A stretch of DNA of 64,000 nt. It comes from Siphonobacter aquaeclarae. Its GTDB lineage: Bacteria; Bacteroidota; Bacteroidia; Cytophagales; Spirosomataceae. Below, in pieces: positions 32,127-40,954 of this stretch. Position 1 is the first letter of the stretch; each line of letters starts with the position of its first letter. The stretch covers positions 1-64,000 of the forward strand of contig NZ_FNGS01000007.1 in assembly GCF_900103285.1 (NCBI RefSeq), given 5' to 3'. A program made the position numbers and the translations under genes. The notes under the pieces are model-generated. The model saw only the letters and a list, made by a program, of their open reading frames with translations. It was not told where the DNA came from and searched no databases.

Positions 32127-34067
32127 CTACGAATCGGAGCCATGGTCTGATAGTCGGTTTTTATGATGATTAAACCACTCCATCGCTCCCGGATTCCGGA
32201 CCGAGCCGGGGTTCATAACCTTTTCGAGCGGCTTACCCTGCAGCAATTGCTTGACCGGTTTCTCCAGTTTTTTGCCGGACAACGTATAGGGAATATCGGG
32301 TACGGCCAGTATCCGGTCGGGTACGTGCCGGGGCGAGCAGGCCTGCCGGATAGCCTGCCGGATACGCTGATCGAGTGCCGGGCTTAGTTCAATACCTTCC
32401 TGTAATACCACAAAAAGCGGCATGTAGTCGGTTTCTTCCAGGTGGACGATGAGGCTGTCCCGAATTTCGGGAAAGGTATCGGTCGCCCGGTAAATCTCTG
32501 CCGTGCCGATTCGTACACCCTGCCGGTTGAGGGTAGCGTCCGAACGGCCAAGGATCACCAGGGTATCCCTTTTTGTTATTTTCAGCCAGTCGCCATGCCG
32601 CCAGACTCCCGGGTAGGTTTCGAAATAGCTTTCTGTATAGCGTTGAAAATCAGGATCATTCCAGAAGAATACGGGCATGGAGGGCATCGGTTGCGTGACA
32701 ACCATCTCGCCGACTTCGTCCACGAGCGGATGCCCGTCTTCATCGAAGCTATCCATCGCGCAACCGAGGCAGCGACACTGAATTTCTCCTTCGTAAACCG
32801 GCCTCCAGGGATTAGCCCCCACCCAGGCGGTGCAAATATCGGTCCCGCCCGACATGGAACTCAGCCAGACGTCCGGCTTTACATGCGCATACACCCAGTC
32901 AAATCCTTCGGCAGACAGGGGAGAACCGGTAGATCCGATCGTGCGCAGATGCGGCAGATCAAACGGTAGTGTCAGTCCCGCCTTCAGGCACGACCCGATA
33001 AACGGCGCCGATGTTCCAAAGTGAGCAATGCGGGCGTCCTGCGCAAGTTGCCAGAGAAAGTCGAGGCCGGGATACCCCGGACTGCCGTCATACAATACCG
33101 CCGTTGCTCCTGCCAATAAACTGGCATTCAGGAAATTCCACATCATCCAGCCGGTGGTGGTATACCAGAAGAAGCGCTCTCCCGGCCGGACATCGTTATG
33201 AAGAACCAGATACTTCAGGTGTTCCAGCAGCACGCCGCCATGTGAGTGAACGATGGGTTTCGGAAGCCCCGTTGTTCCGGAAGAGTATAAAATCCAGATG
33301 GGATGGTTGAATTCCACCGGAGTAAAGGCTAGTTCAGGCTCCGGGCTTTGCTGGATAGACTCCCAGTAGACGCCAGGGGCTTTTCCCGGTTGTTGTACCC
33401 AAACGACCGCCGGTAAACCGGGCAGGGCTTCTGCCAGGGCGAGTACGGCTTCTGTTTTATCGAAGAGCTTGCCGCCGTACCGATACGTGCCGATACCCAG
33501 CAATACTTTTGGTTCGATTTGGGCAAAGCGGTCCGCGGCGGCGCCTACCCCGAAATCGGGAGAAGTAGAAGACCAAATTGCCCCCACGCTGAGCGTCGCC
33601 AGAAGTGCCGCGGTTGCCTCGGGTACGGTTGGCAGGTAAGCCGCGACGCGGTCGCCCGGACCTACTCCCTGTTCTTTCAGCCAGGCTGCAAACCGTGCCG
33701 TTTGTGCGCGTAGTTCGCTCCAGGAAATTTCGGTGAGGGGCTGATTTTCAGAGCAGAAGAGAAGTGCGGGCCAGGCGTCTGTTTCATTCCGGAAGACCTG
33801 CTCCGCATAATTGAGCGTACCGCCTGAAAACCAGTGGGCGCGGGGCATAACTCCCGTAAGCACGGAAGTGTATGGGCTGTGAAACCGGATGTCAAAGTAC
33901 CGGACGAGGGATTCCCAGAAGGCTTCGGTTTCGTCGGTCGACCATCTCCATAAATCCGCATAGTCCGTAAAATGCAGGCCCGAGGTCTCAGCCAGCCAGG
34001 ATACATAGTGCGAAAGCCGGGACGATTCCGGATGAGCGGGCGTCCACAGCAGGCGAGGTATTTTCAT
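32127..34067 (-). CDS. Acetoacetate-CoA ligase
   Basis: 646 residues, ANL adenylating enzyme. The N-terminal ACAS_N-type start (LWRWSTDETEAFWESLVRYFDI), GTLNYAEQVFR, AMP-binding signature ILYSSGTTGLPKPIVHSHGG, STGSPLSAEGFDWVYAHV, and the hinge GRSDATLNRQGVRIGTAEIYR followed by a C-terminal catalytic lysine region LSGKKLEKPVKQLL are those of acetoacetyl-CoA synthetase. It activates acetoacetate to acetoacetyl-CoA, for ketone-body or butyrate/leucine-derived carbon use. Likely monocistronic; ATG 34067. Confidence 0.93.
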   Translation of the reverse strand: MKIPRLLWTPAHPESSRLSHYVSWLAETSGLHFTDYADLWRWSTDETEAFWESLVRYFDIRFHSPYTSVLTGVMPRAHWFSGGTLNYAEQVFRNETDAWPALLFCSENQPLTEISWSELRAQTARFAAWLKEQGVGPGDRVAAYLPTVPEATAALLATLSVGAIWSSTSPDFGVGAAADRFAQIEPKVLLGIGTYRYGGKLFDKTEAVLALAEALPGLPAVVWVQQPGKAPGVYWESIQQSPEPELAFTPVEFNHPIWILYSSGTTGLPKPIVHSHGGVLLEHLKYLVLHNDVRPGERFFWYTTTGWMMWNFLNASLLAGATAVLYDGSPGYPGLDFLWQLAQDARIAHFGTSAPFIGSCLKAGLTLPFDLPHLRTIGSTGSPLSAEGFDWVYAHVKPDVWLSSMSGGTDICTAWVGANPWRPVYEGEIQCRCLGCAMDSFDEDGHPLVDEVGEMVVTQPMPSMPVFFWNDPDFQRYTESYFETYPGVWRHGDWLKITKRDTLVILGRSDATLNRQGVRIGTAEIYRATDTFPEIRDSLIVHLEETDYMPLFVVLQEGIELSPALDQRIRQAIRQACSPRHVPDRILAVPDIPYTLSGKKLEKPVKQLLQGKPLEKVMNPGSVRNPGAMEWFNHHKNRLSDHGSDS

Positions 34068-34100
34068 AGTGAGGCGTGATGAAGTGGCAAAATGTAAACA

Positions 34101-34141
34101 AAAAAAGTGGCCGGCGAAAGCTCACCGACCACTCCGGCCAC
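34101..34141 (-). terminator. Minus-strand terminator downstream of the small lipoprotein gene
   Basis: GTGGCCGG (34107-34114) pairs with CCGGCCAC (34134-34141); on the minus strand T7 follows. It ends the transcript of the 34315 gene about 170 bp past its stop. The rest of 34142-34314 shows nothing recognisable. Confidence 0.65.
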
Positions 34142-34314
34142 CTGTCAAACCAACTCAATCACGGTAAAAAACGGGGGAAGGAAACCAAGATCTATCTATT
34201 AAGGCAGGAAACGGGCCGGCGGATCAGTACTCGCGGGAAAGGGACGTATATCGCATCGTCAGCCTCCCGGTTTCCGGTCACCTTTCACGCGGTGCTGATC
34301 CGTCGGCCAATTGA

Positions 34315-34743
34315 CTACCAGCGACGGCCGTTGCGGTCGTAATCGCGTTTTTCCCAGGTAATGGCGCGGTCAATCCGATCCTGTAGGTCAGAAATGATCG
34401 CCCGTTCGCGGGGCGAGGTATAGCCATTGGCGCGGGCTGCGTAAATGGCGCGGTCGGTATCGGCCTGCAGCGAACGCAGGTGACGTACTTCACGCCGCGT
34501 CAGAAGGCCCGAACGGATACCCTGTTCGATCCGCATGTTTTGTTCGCGCTGGCGCATCTCCGGGTTGAAGCGGCCGTAGCCACCACCATATCCGCCTCCG
34601 TATCCGCCGCGGTCGTAGCGGTCTGACTGGCCGTAGCGGTCGTCGTAACGACCATACGGTTGCTGGGCACGGGTGCAGGCGGAAGCGGTCACCAAAAGAA
34701 GGAGAGAGAAGAAGAGCGACTTTTGAACGAATGAGGTTTTCAT
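34315..34743 (-). CDS. Small putative lipoprotein, Arg-rich
   Basis: 142 residues. Signal peptide with lipobox-like LVTASAC (Cys about 23), then a Tyr/Gly/Arg-rich stretch (GRYDDRYGQSDRYDRGGYGGGYGGG), then a conserved-looking helical part with GLLTRREVRHLRSLQADTDRAIYAARANG and ISDLQDRIDRAI. The 'G-x-LT-x-RE' motif is seen in many small exported bacterial proteins of unknown role. ATG 34743 begins the signal peptide. No functional assignment. Confidence 0.72.
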   Translation of the reverse strand: MKTSFVQKSLFFSLLLLVTASACTRAQQPYGRYDDRYGQSDRYDRGGYGGGYGGGYGRFNPEMRQREQNMRIEQGIRSGLLTRREVRHLRSLQADTDRAIYAARANGYTSPRERAIISDLQDRIDRAITWEKRDYDRNGRRW

Positions 34744-34947
34744 GGCTATTGGTTGTTTTTTATCCAAATACGACTCTTGGAATCGTCTTAGTTTGTCCCG
34801 TTTAAAGCCTTAACACTCTTTAACAGAAAGCCCGCTGTACCGGGGGATAAATACCGCCCGCCGTTTACGAAGTCTTCCAGTTCCGTACCTCTTTTGTGAC
34901 GTAGCTTAGTGCCTCATTTTCAACCAACAACCATTGTTTACCACGCC

Positions 34948-35721
34948 ATGAAAAAAGTCGCCTTCTGGAGTTTACTGCTCCTGAGTTTTTCTTCTGTTGC
35001 CCAGCAAATGCCCGACCGTCGTTTTTCGATGGGCCTGCGCCTCGGGGCAAATTACAATCAGCTCACCGGCGAGTCGGTGGGATCTCCCGGCGCCTTCTAT
35101 TTTGACGGAAAGACAGCACATACCTGGGGTTACACCGCGGCGCTGTTTTTCCGGAGAGGAGGAGGTACATTTTTTACCCAGCACGAACTGGGCCTGTCGC
35201 AAAAAGGCGGTGCCTTTACCATCGGCGGAACCGGCGGACAGGTCAATCTGAAGAATGTGGATGTACGTTTTTCGAATATTGACTTTACCAATCTTGTCGG
35301 CGTGCGGTTTTTCCGGTTGTTTCGGGTAAACGGCGGAATCGTTTTATCCTACAATACCGGCAACAACGGAGACCTCGGCAGCATCGCCTCTGATTTCCTC
35401 GAACGGAAATACAGCCTCCAGGGCCAGTTGCTGCAAGCTATGCAGGCGCAGGTAGCAGGCCAGCAGGATCAGTTTTCGAATGCCTTTAAGGGAATATCCG
35501 TCAACTACCAGGCAGGTATCGGCGTGGACGGCGGGCGGTTTACGTTTGACCTGCGGTATGAAGGGGGGATTACGGATGTGATGAAGACGAAGGTGGACCT
35601 GGGAAATGCCGACTGGTCTTCTTCCGTCAACGAAGCCCTGAGCCGGAAGGTATCGCTCTGGCAGATTACGGCCGGGGTTGGCTTCGGACGGGCTCCGAAG
35701 GCTTATTCAGCCAGTCTTTAA
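34948..35721 (+). CDS. PorT-like outer-membrane beta-barrel protein
   Basis: 257 residues with signal peptide (cut SSVAQ-Q). Mature part has barrel-type strands: FSMGLRLGANYNQLTGES, WGYTAALFFRRGGGTFFTQHELGLSQKGGAFTI, VRFSNIDFTNLVGVRFFRLFRVNGGIVLSYN, FTFDLRYEGGITDV, and SLWQITAGVGFGRAPKAYS. The pattern 'LGANYNQLTG ... F-x-QHELGLSQKG ... I-x-FTNLVGVRFF-x-LFRVNGG' is that of the PorT/outer membrane beta-barrel group of Bacteroidota. Function not determined; some relatives act in secretion. ATG 34948. Confidence 0.83.
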   Translation: MKKVAFWSLLLLSFSSVAQQMPDRRFSMGLRLGANYNQLTGESVGSPGAFYFDGKTAHTWGYTAALFFRRGGGTFFTQHELGLSQKGGAFTIGGTGGQVNLKNVDVRFSNIDFTNLVGVRFFRLFRVNGGIVLSYNTGNNGDLGSIASDFLERKYSLQGQLLQAMQAQVAGQQDQFSNAFKGISVNYQAGIGVDGGRFTFDLRYEGGITDVMKTKVDLGNADWSSSVNEALSRKVSLWQITAGVGFGRAPKAYSASL

Positions 35722-35727
35722 AGCCTT

Positions 35728-35776
35728 TTCTGTGTTTTCTGTGAGAAACTTAATTTTTCTCACAGAAAACACAGAA
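35728..35776. repeat. Perfect 20-bp inverted repeat, CTGTG family (family B)
   Basis: Arms 35728-35747 (TTCTGTGTTTTCTGTGAGAA) and 35757-35776 are exact reverse complements around a 9-nt loop. Similar text to 23341-23404. Lies between convergent stops at 35721 and 35841. Confidence 0.9.
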
Positions 35777-35783
35777 TACACAG

Positions 35784-35817
35784 AAAAAAGGGGTTGGTTC
35801 TTCTGAACCAACCCCTT
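35784..35817 (-). terminator. Minus-strand terminator after DEAD-box helicase gene
   Basis: AAGGGGTTGGTTC (35788-35800) pairs with GAACCAACCCCTT (35805-35817) around TTCT; on the minus strand six T follow. Confidence 0.88.
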
Positions 35818-35840
35818 TCACTTATCTATCCGTAACAGGA

Positions 35841-37580
35841 TTATACCCGTGCTACTTCTACGTTTACCCGCTTGCCTTTGATGGTGTTTCCGTCGAGGGC
35901 ATTGAGGATCGTTTGCTGGTGCTCTTTCGGTACGTCGACAAACGAGTAGCTGTCGAAGAGGTCGATCTGACCAATTACCTTGCCGGGAAGGCCGGTTTCA
36001 CCCGTGATTGCGCCCACGATGTGGCTCGGAGTGATCTTGAAATTCTTCCCGATGTTGATAAAGAGACGAACCATACCGGCATCGGTACCGCGGCGGAAGG
36101 GCTTTCCATCGCGATCAACGCGTTCGCGGGTGGAGTTGCCACCGCGGCCGTCGTTGTAGTTGTTCCGGCGGTCGCCGAAGCGGTCGTTGCCACGACGATC
36201 TCCGAAGCGGCTGTTGCCGTTGCGGTCGCCCGGCGCCCGGTCGAACTTCTTGCGGGCTTCTTCTTCCAGGTTGTCTTCCGTCATCTTCACGCCGCCGAGG
36301 TTCAGTTGAGCCAGCGCAGAAACAATGGCACTGGCTTCGTAACCGGCTTCCTGGAGGGTATCGAAGATATCAGAGTAGAACTCGGACGTACCTTCTTCAA
36401 TCGTTTGCTGAACGCGTTCGACGAAGCGGGTTTTCTTGATCGCGAAGACATCGGCGAACGTCGGCAGTTTTCCACGGGGGATTTCCACCTTCGTGTAGTT
36501 CTGGATGTCGCGGATGCGGTATTTTTCCGAGCCGGAAGCCAGGGTAAAGGCTTTTCCGGACTTGCCGGCACGGCCCGTACGGCCGATCCGGTGTACGTAG
36601 TATTCCGAATCCATCGGAACGTCGTAGTTGAAGACAGCTTCTACGTCGTCCACGTCAATTCCGCGGGCAGCAACGTCGGTTGCTACGAGGATTTGGGTGG
36701 TACCGCCGCGGAACTTGCTCATGACCTGGTTCCGGGCAGCCTGGCGCATGTCGCCGTGGAGGCCTTCAGCGGCATAACCCCGCATCTGGAATTGTTCCAC
36801 GATTTCATCCACACGTGCTTTCTGGTTGCTGAAGACGAGCATCAGCTTGATCTGATGGAAATCGATCAGGCGGCACATCGCTTCGAATTTCGCATCCGGA
36901 CGGACGGCATACCAGCTCTGCTCGATGTTGGCGTTGGTGACTTCGTTTTTCGTCACTTTTACCAGTTGCGGATTGCGCTGGTAACGCTTCGTCAGATCCA
37001 GGATGGGCTTCGGCATGGTAGCCGAGAAGAAGACCGTCTGGCGATCTTCCGGGCAATCGGCGAGGACGCTTTCAATGTCTTCCCGGAAGCCCATGTCCAG
37101 CATTTCATCGGCTTCGTCGAGCACGATGTATTTCAGCTGGTCGAGACGGAGAGTACCGCGCTCGATGTGGTCCATAACCCGGCCCGGCGTGCCGACTACA
37201 ATCTGGCAGCCTTTGCGGAGGTCGCGGTTCTGACGCTCGTAGCTGTCACCACCGTAAATAGCCGTGATCCATACGCCGCGCTTGAACTTGGCAAGGCGAC
37301 GCAATTCTTCGGATACCTGTACCGCGAGTTCGCGGGTGGGGCAAAGGATCAGCGACTGAACATATTTGTCGTTAGGATCGATCTTGTCGATCAGAGGAAT
37401 CCCGAAGGCAGCGGTTTTACCGGTTCCGGTTTGCGCCTGGCCAATCACGTCACGGCCATCGAGAAGAAAAGGGATAGATTCTGCCTGGATAGGCGAGGGT
37501 GCCACGAAACCCATTTCCGTGACGGCTTGCATAACCTCGTCTGAAAGACCCAGGTCAGCAAAAAGAATTTGATTCTCCAT
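35841..37580 (-). CDS. DEAD-box ATP-dependent RNA helicase with DbpA-like RNA-binding domain
   Basis: 579 residues, related to DeaD/CsdA. RecA domain 1: Q motif (FVAPSPIQAESIPFLL), motif I AQTGTGKT (49-56), PTRELA, TPGR, DEAD (VLDEADEML), SAT. RecA domain 2: VFSNQK, ATDVAARGIDV, HRIGRTGRAG. After a middle region comes an Arg/Asn/Asp/Gly-rich linker (NGNSRFGDRRGNDRF) and a C-terminal DbpA RNA-binding fold (GMVRLFINIGKNFKITPSHIVGAITGETGL). Such helicases remodel rRNA and mRNA, especially in the cold. A gap of about 440 bp upstream could include a long 5' UTR, as in other cold-shock helicases. Confidence 0.95.
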   Translation of the reverse strand: MENQILFADLGLSDEVMQAVTEMGFVAPSPIQAESIPFLLDGRDVIGQAQTGTGKTAAFGIPLIDKIDPNDKYVQSLILCPTRELAVQVSEELRRLAKFKRGVWITAIYGGDSYERQNRDLRKGCQIVVGTPGRVMDHIERGTLRLDQLKYIVLDEADEMLDMGFREDIESVLADCPEDRQTVFFSATMPKPILDLTKRYQRNPQLVKVTKNEVTNANIEQSWYAVRPDAKFEAMCRLIDFHQIKLMLVFSNQKARVDEIVEQFQMRGYAAEGLHGDMRQAARNQVMSKFRGGTTQILVATDVAARGIDVDDVEAVFNYDVPMDSEYYVHRIGRTGRAGKSGKAFTLASGSEKYRIRDIQNYTKVEIPRGKLPTFADVFAIKKTRFVERVQQTIEEGTSEFYSDIFDTLQEAGYEASAIVSALAQLNLGGVKMTEDNLEEEARKKFDRAPGDRNGNSRFGDRRGNDRFGDRRNNYNDGRGGNSTRERVDRDGKPFRRGTDAGMVRLFINIGKNFKITPSHIVGAITGETGLPGKVIGQIDLFDSYSFVDVPKEHQQTILNALDGNTIKGKRVNVEVARV

Positions 37581-38027
37581 GAATTAGTGATACCACAAGA
37601 TTCCCTTGTGCTCCGGCCACCTGCAGGACAATACCCTGCTCCGAAGACGACACAAACAGAAGTTTGCGGTACAATCGGTTTTTGATAAATGATGTAAACT
37701 AAACCACAACGATGCCAACACATCCGTCGGGCGTCTGATGACCAAAGTGTGAGAGACAGAGGAGGGTCCGGCTAGCGGACCAATCAGAGCAAGGCAGACG
37801 GGAGGCCTTTTCAGTTGTTCGGCACGGACTGCCGACTGATTTTCTAATGCAAAATTGGTACAAAGAGTTCAACCGTGCAACTAAATTGTATTATATAGGG
37901 GAATAGTACTATATCATCAGAGAAATATGCTGTTCCGTTGGCTTTTTCCGGGATTTGACGGATTAAATACCCGGCGGAATTCTGAAATGTCGTTTTCCGC
38001 GGCATTTTTGCGCTCAAATTGGATGGC
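37581..38027. other. Long divergent intergenic region, no gene recognised
   Basis: 447 bp between the divergent helicase and hisB starts. A hairpin GGTCCG-GCTAG-CGGACC lies at 37765-37781, and an AT-rich stretch with the palindrome ATAGTACTAT lies at 37903-37912. A CATTTTTG (38003-38010), one base off the -7 consensus, may serve hisB. No ORF with family resemblance and no known RNA structure was recognised; a long helicase leader is possible. Confidence 0.6.
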
Positions 38028-39161
38028 ATGAAAAAAGCACTATTTATCGATCGGGACGGCACCCTTATCCTCGAGCCGCAAACAGATTTTCAGATAGATT
38101 CCTACGAAAAGCTGGAATTCCTCCCCGGCGTTATCTCCGCCCTGCGGAAGATCGCCGAAGAAACGGATTACGAACTCGTCATGGTGACCAACCAGGACGG
38201 TCTCGGAACCCCCGCTTTCCCGGAAGATACCTTCTGGCCCGCTCATAACAAGATGCTCGCCATCCTCGAAGGAGAAGGTATCCGCTTTGCTGCTGTCCAC
38301 ATCGACCGGTCGTTCCCGGAGGACAAGCTCCCGACCCGGAAGCCCGGCATCGGTATGCTCACGCAGTATTTCGACGGCAGTTATGATCTCGCCGGCAGTT
38401 ACGTCATCGGCGACCGCCTGACCGACGTTCTCCTGGCGCAAAACCTCGGCGCCAAAGCCCTGCTCATCGAACCCGGAAACAAAGCCTCCGAACGCCCGCT
38501 CGTAACGCCCGAACTGGAACCGTACCTGGCGCTGGCTACGCCCGACTGGCACGAAATCTACCGGAAACTGCGTCTGCCCGACCGCATAGCCACCGTCCAG
38601 CGGGATACGAAGGAGACGCAGATCGCCGTTACGCTCAACCTCGACGGAACCGGAAAAGCCGACATCCATACCGGCCTCGGCTTTTTTGACCATATGCTCG
38701 ATCAGCTGGCCAAACACGGCGGGCTCGATCTGTCCATCCATGTTAACGGAGATCTGCACATCGACGAGCACCATACCATCGAAGATACGGCCCTGGCGCT
38801 GGGAGAGGCCTTCCGGAAAGCGCTTGGCGACAAGCGCGGAATTGCCCGGTACGGCTTCCTTCTGCCGATGGACGAAGCCCTGGCGCAGGTAGGAATCGAT
38901 TTTTCAGGCCGGCCCTGGCTGGTCTGGGAAGCCGACTTCAAACGGGAAAAAATCGGAGATATGCCGACGGAGATGTTCCACCACTTCTTCAAATCATTTA
39001 CCGATACCTCCCTGACCAACCTGAATATCAAGGTCGAAGGTTCCAACGAGCACCACAAGATCGAATCCATCTTCAAAGCCTGGGCCAAAGCGATCAAGAT
39101 GGCCGTACGGCGGGAAATCCGGGAGCTCAACAACCTCCCGAGTACCAAAGGGGTTTTGTGA
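38028..39161 (+). CDS. hisB: Bifunctional histidinol-phosphatase / imidazoleglycerol-phosphate dehydratase
   Basis: 377 residues. N-terminal HAD phosphatase (about 1-165): DRDGT with Asp8 and Asp10, [31 protein letters not shown]-terminal IGPD (about 185-377): [57 protein letters not shown] and [19 protein letters not shown], with the paired His/Glu motifs that bind Mn. It catalyses steps 6 and 8 of histidine synthesis. Other his genes are not nearby. ATG 38028 was chosen over TTG 38019. Confidence 0.96.
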   Translation: MKKALFIDRDGTLILEPQTDFQIDSYEKLEFLPGVISALRKIAEETDYELVMVTNQDGLGTPAFPEDTFWPAHNKMLAILEGEGIRFAAVHIDRSFPEDKLPTRKPGIGMLTQYFDGSYDLAGSYVIGDRLTDVLLAQNLGAKALLIEPGNKASERPLVTPELEPYLALATPDWHEIYRKLRLPDRIATVQRDTKETQIAVTLNLDGTGKADIHTGLGFFDHMLDQLAKHGGLDLSIHVNGDLHIDEHHTIEDTALALGEAFRKALGDKRGIARYGFLLPMDEALAQVGIDFSGRPWLVWEADFKREKIGDMPTEMFHHFFKSFTDTSLTNLNIKVEGSNEHHKIESIFKAWAKAIKMAVRREIRELNNLPSTKGVL

Positions 39162-39193
39162 AAAGTTTCCTTTAGACTTTCGCGATTGTGGCT

Positions 39194-39201
39194 TACCTTT
39201 G
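39194..39201 (+). promoter_or_regulatory. -7 promoter element TACCTTTG before the microprotein gene
   Basis: Exact TAnnTTTG, 32 bp after the hisB stop and 40 bp before the ATG at 39242. No clear -33 element. Confidence 0.65.
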
Positions 39202-39241
39202 CGCCCATCGAATCTGAACACTGCTAACTGTTTTGTCACAT

Positions 39242-39355
39242 ATGCTGCTGAATATTCCGATGCCCACCATTATCCCCATCGCCTTTTTTGTAGTGCTGAT
39301 GGCTGCTTCCTTCTACGTAGGAGCATATCTGGAAAAACGGGAGCCGAGAAAATAA
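39242..39355 (+). CDS. 37-residue single-pass membrane microprotein
   Basis: ATG at 39242, TAA at 39353-39355. The product has a short start (MLLNIPMPT), one hydrophobic helix (residues about 10-29, IIPIAFFVVLMAASFYVGAY) and a charged tail LEKREPRK, so N-out/C-in by the positive-inside rule. It has its own -7 promoter element (39194) and an intrinsic terminator (39375-39402), i.e. a self-contained unit, which argues that it is real. Comparable tiny membrane proteins are subunits of oxidases or transporters (for example CydX, KdpF), but I see no match to those and give no function. Confidence 0.65.
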   Translation: MLLNIPMPTIIPIAFFVVLMAASFYVGAYLEKREPRK

Positions 39356-39374
39356 ACGTCTTTACCCAAGCACG

Positions 39375-39402
39375 AAAGAGCGGCCGCACGGTCGCTCTTT
39401 TT
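39375..39402 (+). terminator. Terminator after the microprotein gene
   Basis: AAAGAGCG (39375-39382) pairs with CGCTCTTT (39393-39400), with inner G-T and CCG/CGG pairs, then TT; five T in all. It ends 14 bp before the start of the next gene. Confidence 0.82.
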
Positions 39403-39415
39403 GCTTCCACTGCCT

Positions 39416-39754
39416 ATGCTTACCTTATTTGCTATTCCGAATTGCGATACCGTCAAGAAAGCCAGGGTCTGGCTCGACGGCAAAGGAATTTCCTACCAGT
39501 TCCACGACTATAAAAAAGAGGGAATAGACCGGAAAACAATCGAAAACTGGCTCAAACAGAAGCCGTGGGACGAGCTCATCAACAAGGCGAGCACTACCTG
39601 GAAAGCCCTCGAAGTCAAACCCGAAAATGCCGAGGAAGCCATCGCCGCCATGATCGACAACCCCTCGGTGATCCGCCGCCCGCTGATCGAAAGCGACGGC
39701 AAAATCATCGCGCAGGGGTTTAAGGCGGATAAATACGAAGAGATTTTTAAGTAA
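39416..39754 (+). CDS. ArsC/Spx/YffB-family thioredoxin-fold protein
   Basis: 112 residues. LTLFAIPNCDTVKKARVWLDGKGISYQFHDYKKEGIDRKTIENWL is the ArsC-like N-terminus, with a single Cys (Cys10) followed by D-T rather than a CXXC pair; WDELINKASTTWKAL and IRRPLIESDGKIIAQGFKADKYEEIF complete the fold. This matches YffB-type reductase-like proteins, probably glutathione- or thiol-linked, not a true arsenate reductase. ATG 39416 lies directly behind the previous terminator, so its promoter is unclear. Confidence 0.88.
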   Translation: MLTLFAIPNCDTVKKARVWLDGKGISYQFHDYKKEGIDRKTIENWLKQKPWDELINKASTTWKALEVKPENAEEAIAAMIDNPSVIRRPLIESDGKIIAQGFKADKYEEIFK

Positions 39755-39756
39755 AA

Positions 39757-39784
39757 AAAGGCAGCTCACGAGCTGCCTTTTTTT
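39757..39784. terminator. Bidirectional terminator between ArsC-like gene and tsaD
   Basis: AAAGGCAGCT (39757-39766) pairs with AGCTGCCTTT (39771-39780), with A-run before and T-run after, so it can stop transcription from both sides. Two bases after the + stop. Confidence 0.9.
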
Positions 39785-39815
39785 ACTTGCATGGGGCAGA
39801 GGGCAGAGGGCAGGG
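39785..39815. repeat. GGGCAGA repeat (family D)
   Basis: GCATGGGGCAGAGGGCAGAGGGCAGGGC occupies the rest of this convergent gap up to the tsaD stop. It resembles the repeats at 18943 and 53507. Confidence 0.6.
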
Positions 39816-40814
39816 CTACCATTCCATGCGGGGAAGGGGGGAGACTGTCTGAGGGCAGAAATCACCTTTCAACGCCTTATAGTAGCCTGCTGCGGCGATC
39901 ATCGCCGCATTGTCGGTGCAGTATTCGAATTTGGGAATGAAAACATTCCAGCCGAGTTTTTCGCCGGTGCGAAGCAGTTCGGCACGCAGGCCCGAGTTGG
40001 CCGAAACGCCTCCGGCAATGGCAATGTCCCGGATGCCGGTTTCCCGCGCGGCGCGCTTGAGCTTCGTCAGCAGGATTTTGACAAGCGTTCCCTGTACGGA
40101 GGCACAGATGTCGGCCAGGTTTTTTTGAATAAAATCGGGGTCCTTCGCCGTCTGGTCCCGCAGGAAATACAGGATAGCCGTTTTGATTCCCGAAAAGGAA
40201 TAGGTCAGGCCGGGGGTATCCACCGCCGGCAGCGGAAACCGATCCGGATTGCCTTCCTGTGCGTATTTGTCGATCAGAGGCCCGCCGGGATAGGGCAATT
40301 GAAGGAGTTTGGCCGTTTTATCAAAGGCTTCGCCAACGGCGTCGTCCTGCGTTTCCCCGATCACCTCCATGTCGAGGTAGTCCCGGACGAGAACGATCTG
40401 GGTATGACCGCCCGATACCGTCAGGCAGAGAAACGGAAATGAAGGATGGGGATCTTCGAGGAAGTGAGCGAGCACGTGCGCCTGCATGTGGTGGACATCC
40501 ACCAGGGGAATATCCAGCCCCAGCGCCAGCGATTTCGCAAACGATGTACCTACCAATAGCGAACCCAGGAGGCCTGGTCCGCGCGTAAAAGCGACGACGT
40601 TCAGGTCCTTTTTCGTAACTTTCGCCCGATTCAGGGCCTCTTCGACCACCGGGACGATGTGTTGCTGGTGTGCACGGGAGGCCAGCTCGGGTACGACACC
40701 GCCGTATTGCTGGTGAACGAGCTGGGTCGCGACGACGTTGGATCGAAGTTTTCCGTCGATAAGTACCGCCGCGGAACTTTCGTCACAAGACGATTCGATC
40801 GCAAGTAATACCAT
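39816..40814 (-). CDS. tsaD: tRNA threonylcarbamoyladenosine synthase subunit TsaD
   Basis: 332 residues. ASKHA-fold Kae1/TsaD: LLAIESSCDESSAAVL at the start, iron-binding HMQAH (His109, His113), LTVSGGHTQIVL, GEAFDKTAKLLQLPYPGGP, and C-terminal IAIAGGVSANSGLRAEL and CTDNAAMIAAAG. It transfers the threonylcarbamoyl group to A37 of ANN-decoding tRNAs, together with TsaB and TsaE; tsaE lies at 48709 in this window. Own promoter on the minus strand at 40883-40890. Confidence 0.98.
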   Translation of the reverse strand: MVLLAIESSCDESSAAVLIDGKLRSNVVATQLVHQQYGGVVPELASRAHQQHIVPVVEEALNRAKVTKKDLNVVAFTRGPGLLGSLLVGTSFAKSLALGLDIPLVDVHHMQAHVLAHFLEDPHPSFPFLCLTVSGGHTQIVLVRDYLDMEVIGETQDDAVGEAFDKTAKLLQLPYPGGPLIDKYAQEGNPDRFPLPAVDTPGLTYSFSGIKTAILYFLRDQTAKDPDFIQKNLADICASVQGTLVKILLTKLKRAARETGIRDIAIAGGVSANSGLRAELLRTGEKLGWNVFIPKFEYCTDNAAMIAAAGYYKALKGDFCPQTVSPLPRMEW

Positions 40815-40882
40815 ATGGAATTCAGGCAGCCGATTCCCTGAACCGGCCTGCTTTTTTGTATTTTTAACTACCGATAAGTCAA

Positions 40883-40890
40883 CAAAAGTA
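40883..40890 (-). promoter_or_regulatory. -7 promoter element of tsaD (TACTTTTG on minus strand)
   Basis: CAAAAGTA on the + strand; 69 bp before the tsaD ATG. It lies in the divergent region shared with tamB. Confidence 0.65.
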
Positions 40891-40954
40891 CGGCTGAAAC
40901 GTTCTGGAATTTAGTTTTTTGTCCGGAAACAGGTCTGAACTTTCTCGTTCCACA

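Noticed and set aside
34142-34314. Hidden small gene in the gap before the acetoacetate-CoA ligase
   Set aside because: Short frames there lack start signals and any recognisable composition; it is most likely 3' UTR of the small lipoprotein gene.
35913-37544. 543-codon open frame antisense to the DEAD-box helicase
   Set aside because: A shadow of the GC-rich helicase gene; the translation has no family resemblance, while the minus strand has all helicase motifs.
39416-39754. Arsenate reductase
   Set aside because: Only the fold and a single Cys motif fit; arsenate-specific Arg and Cys pattern and ars neighbours are missing, so only the broader ArsC/Spx/YffB family is claimed.
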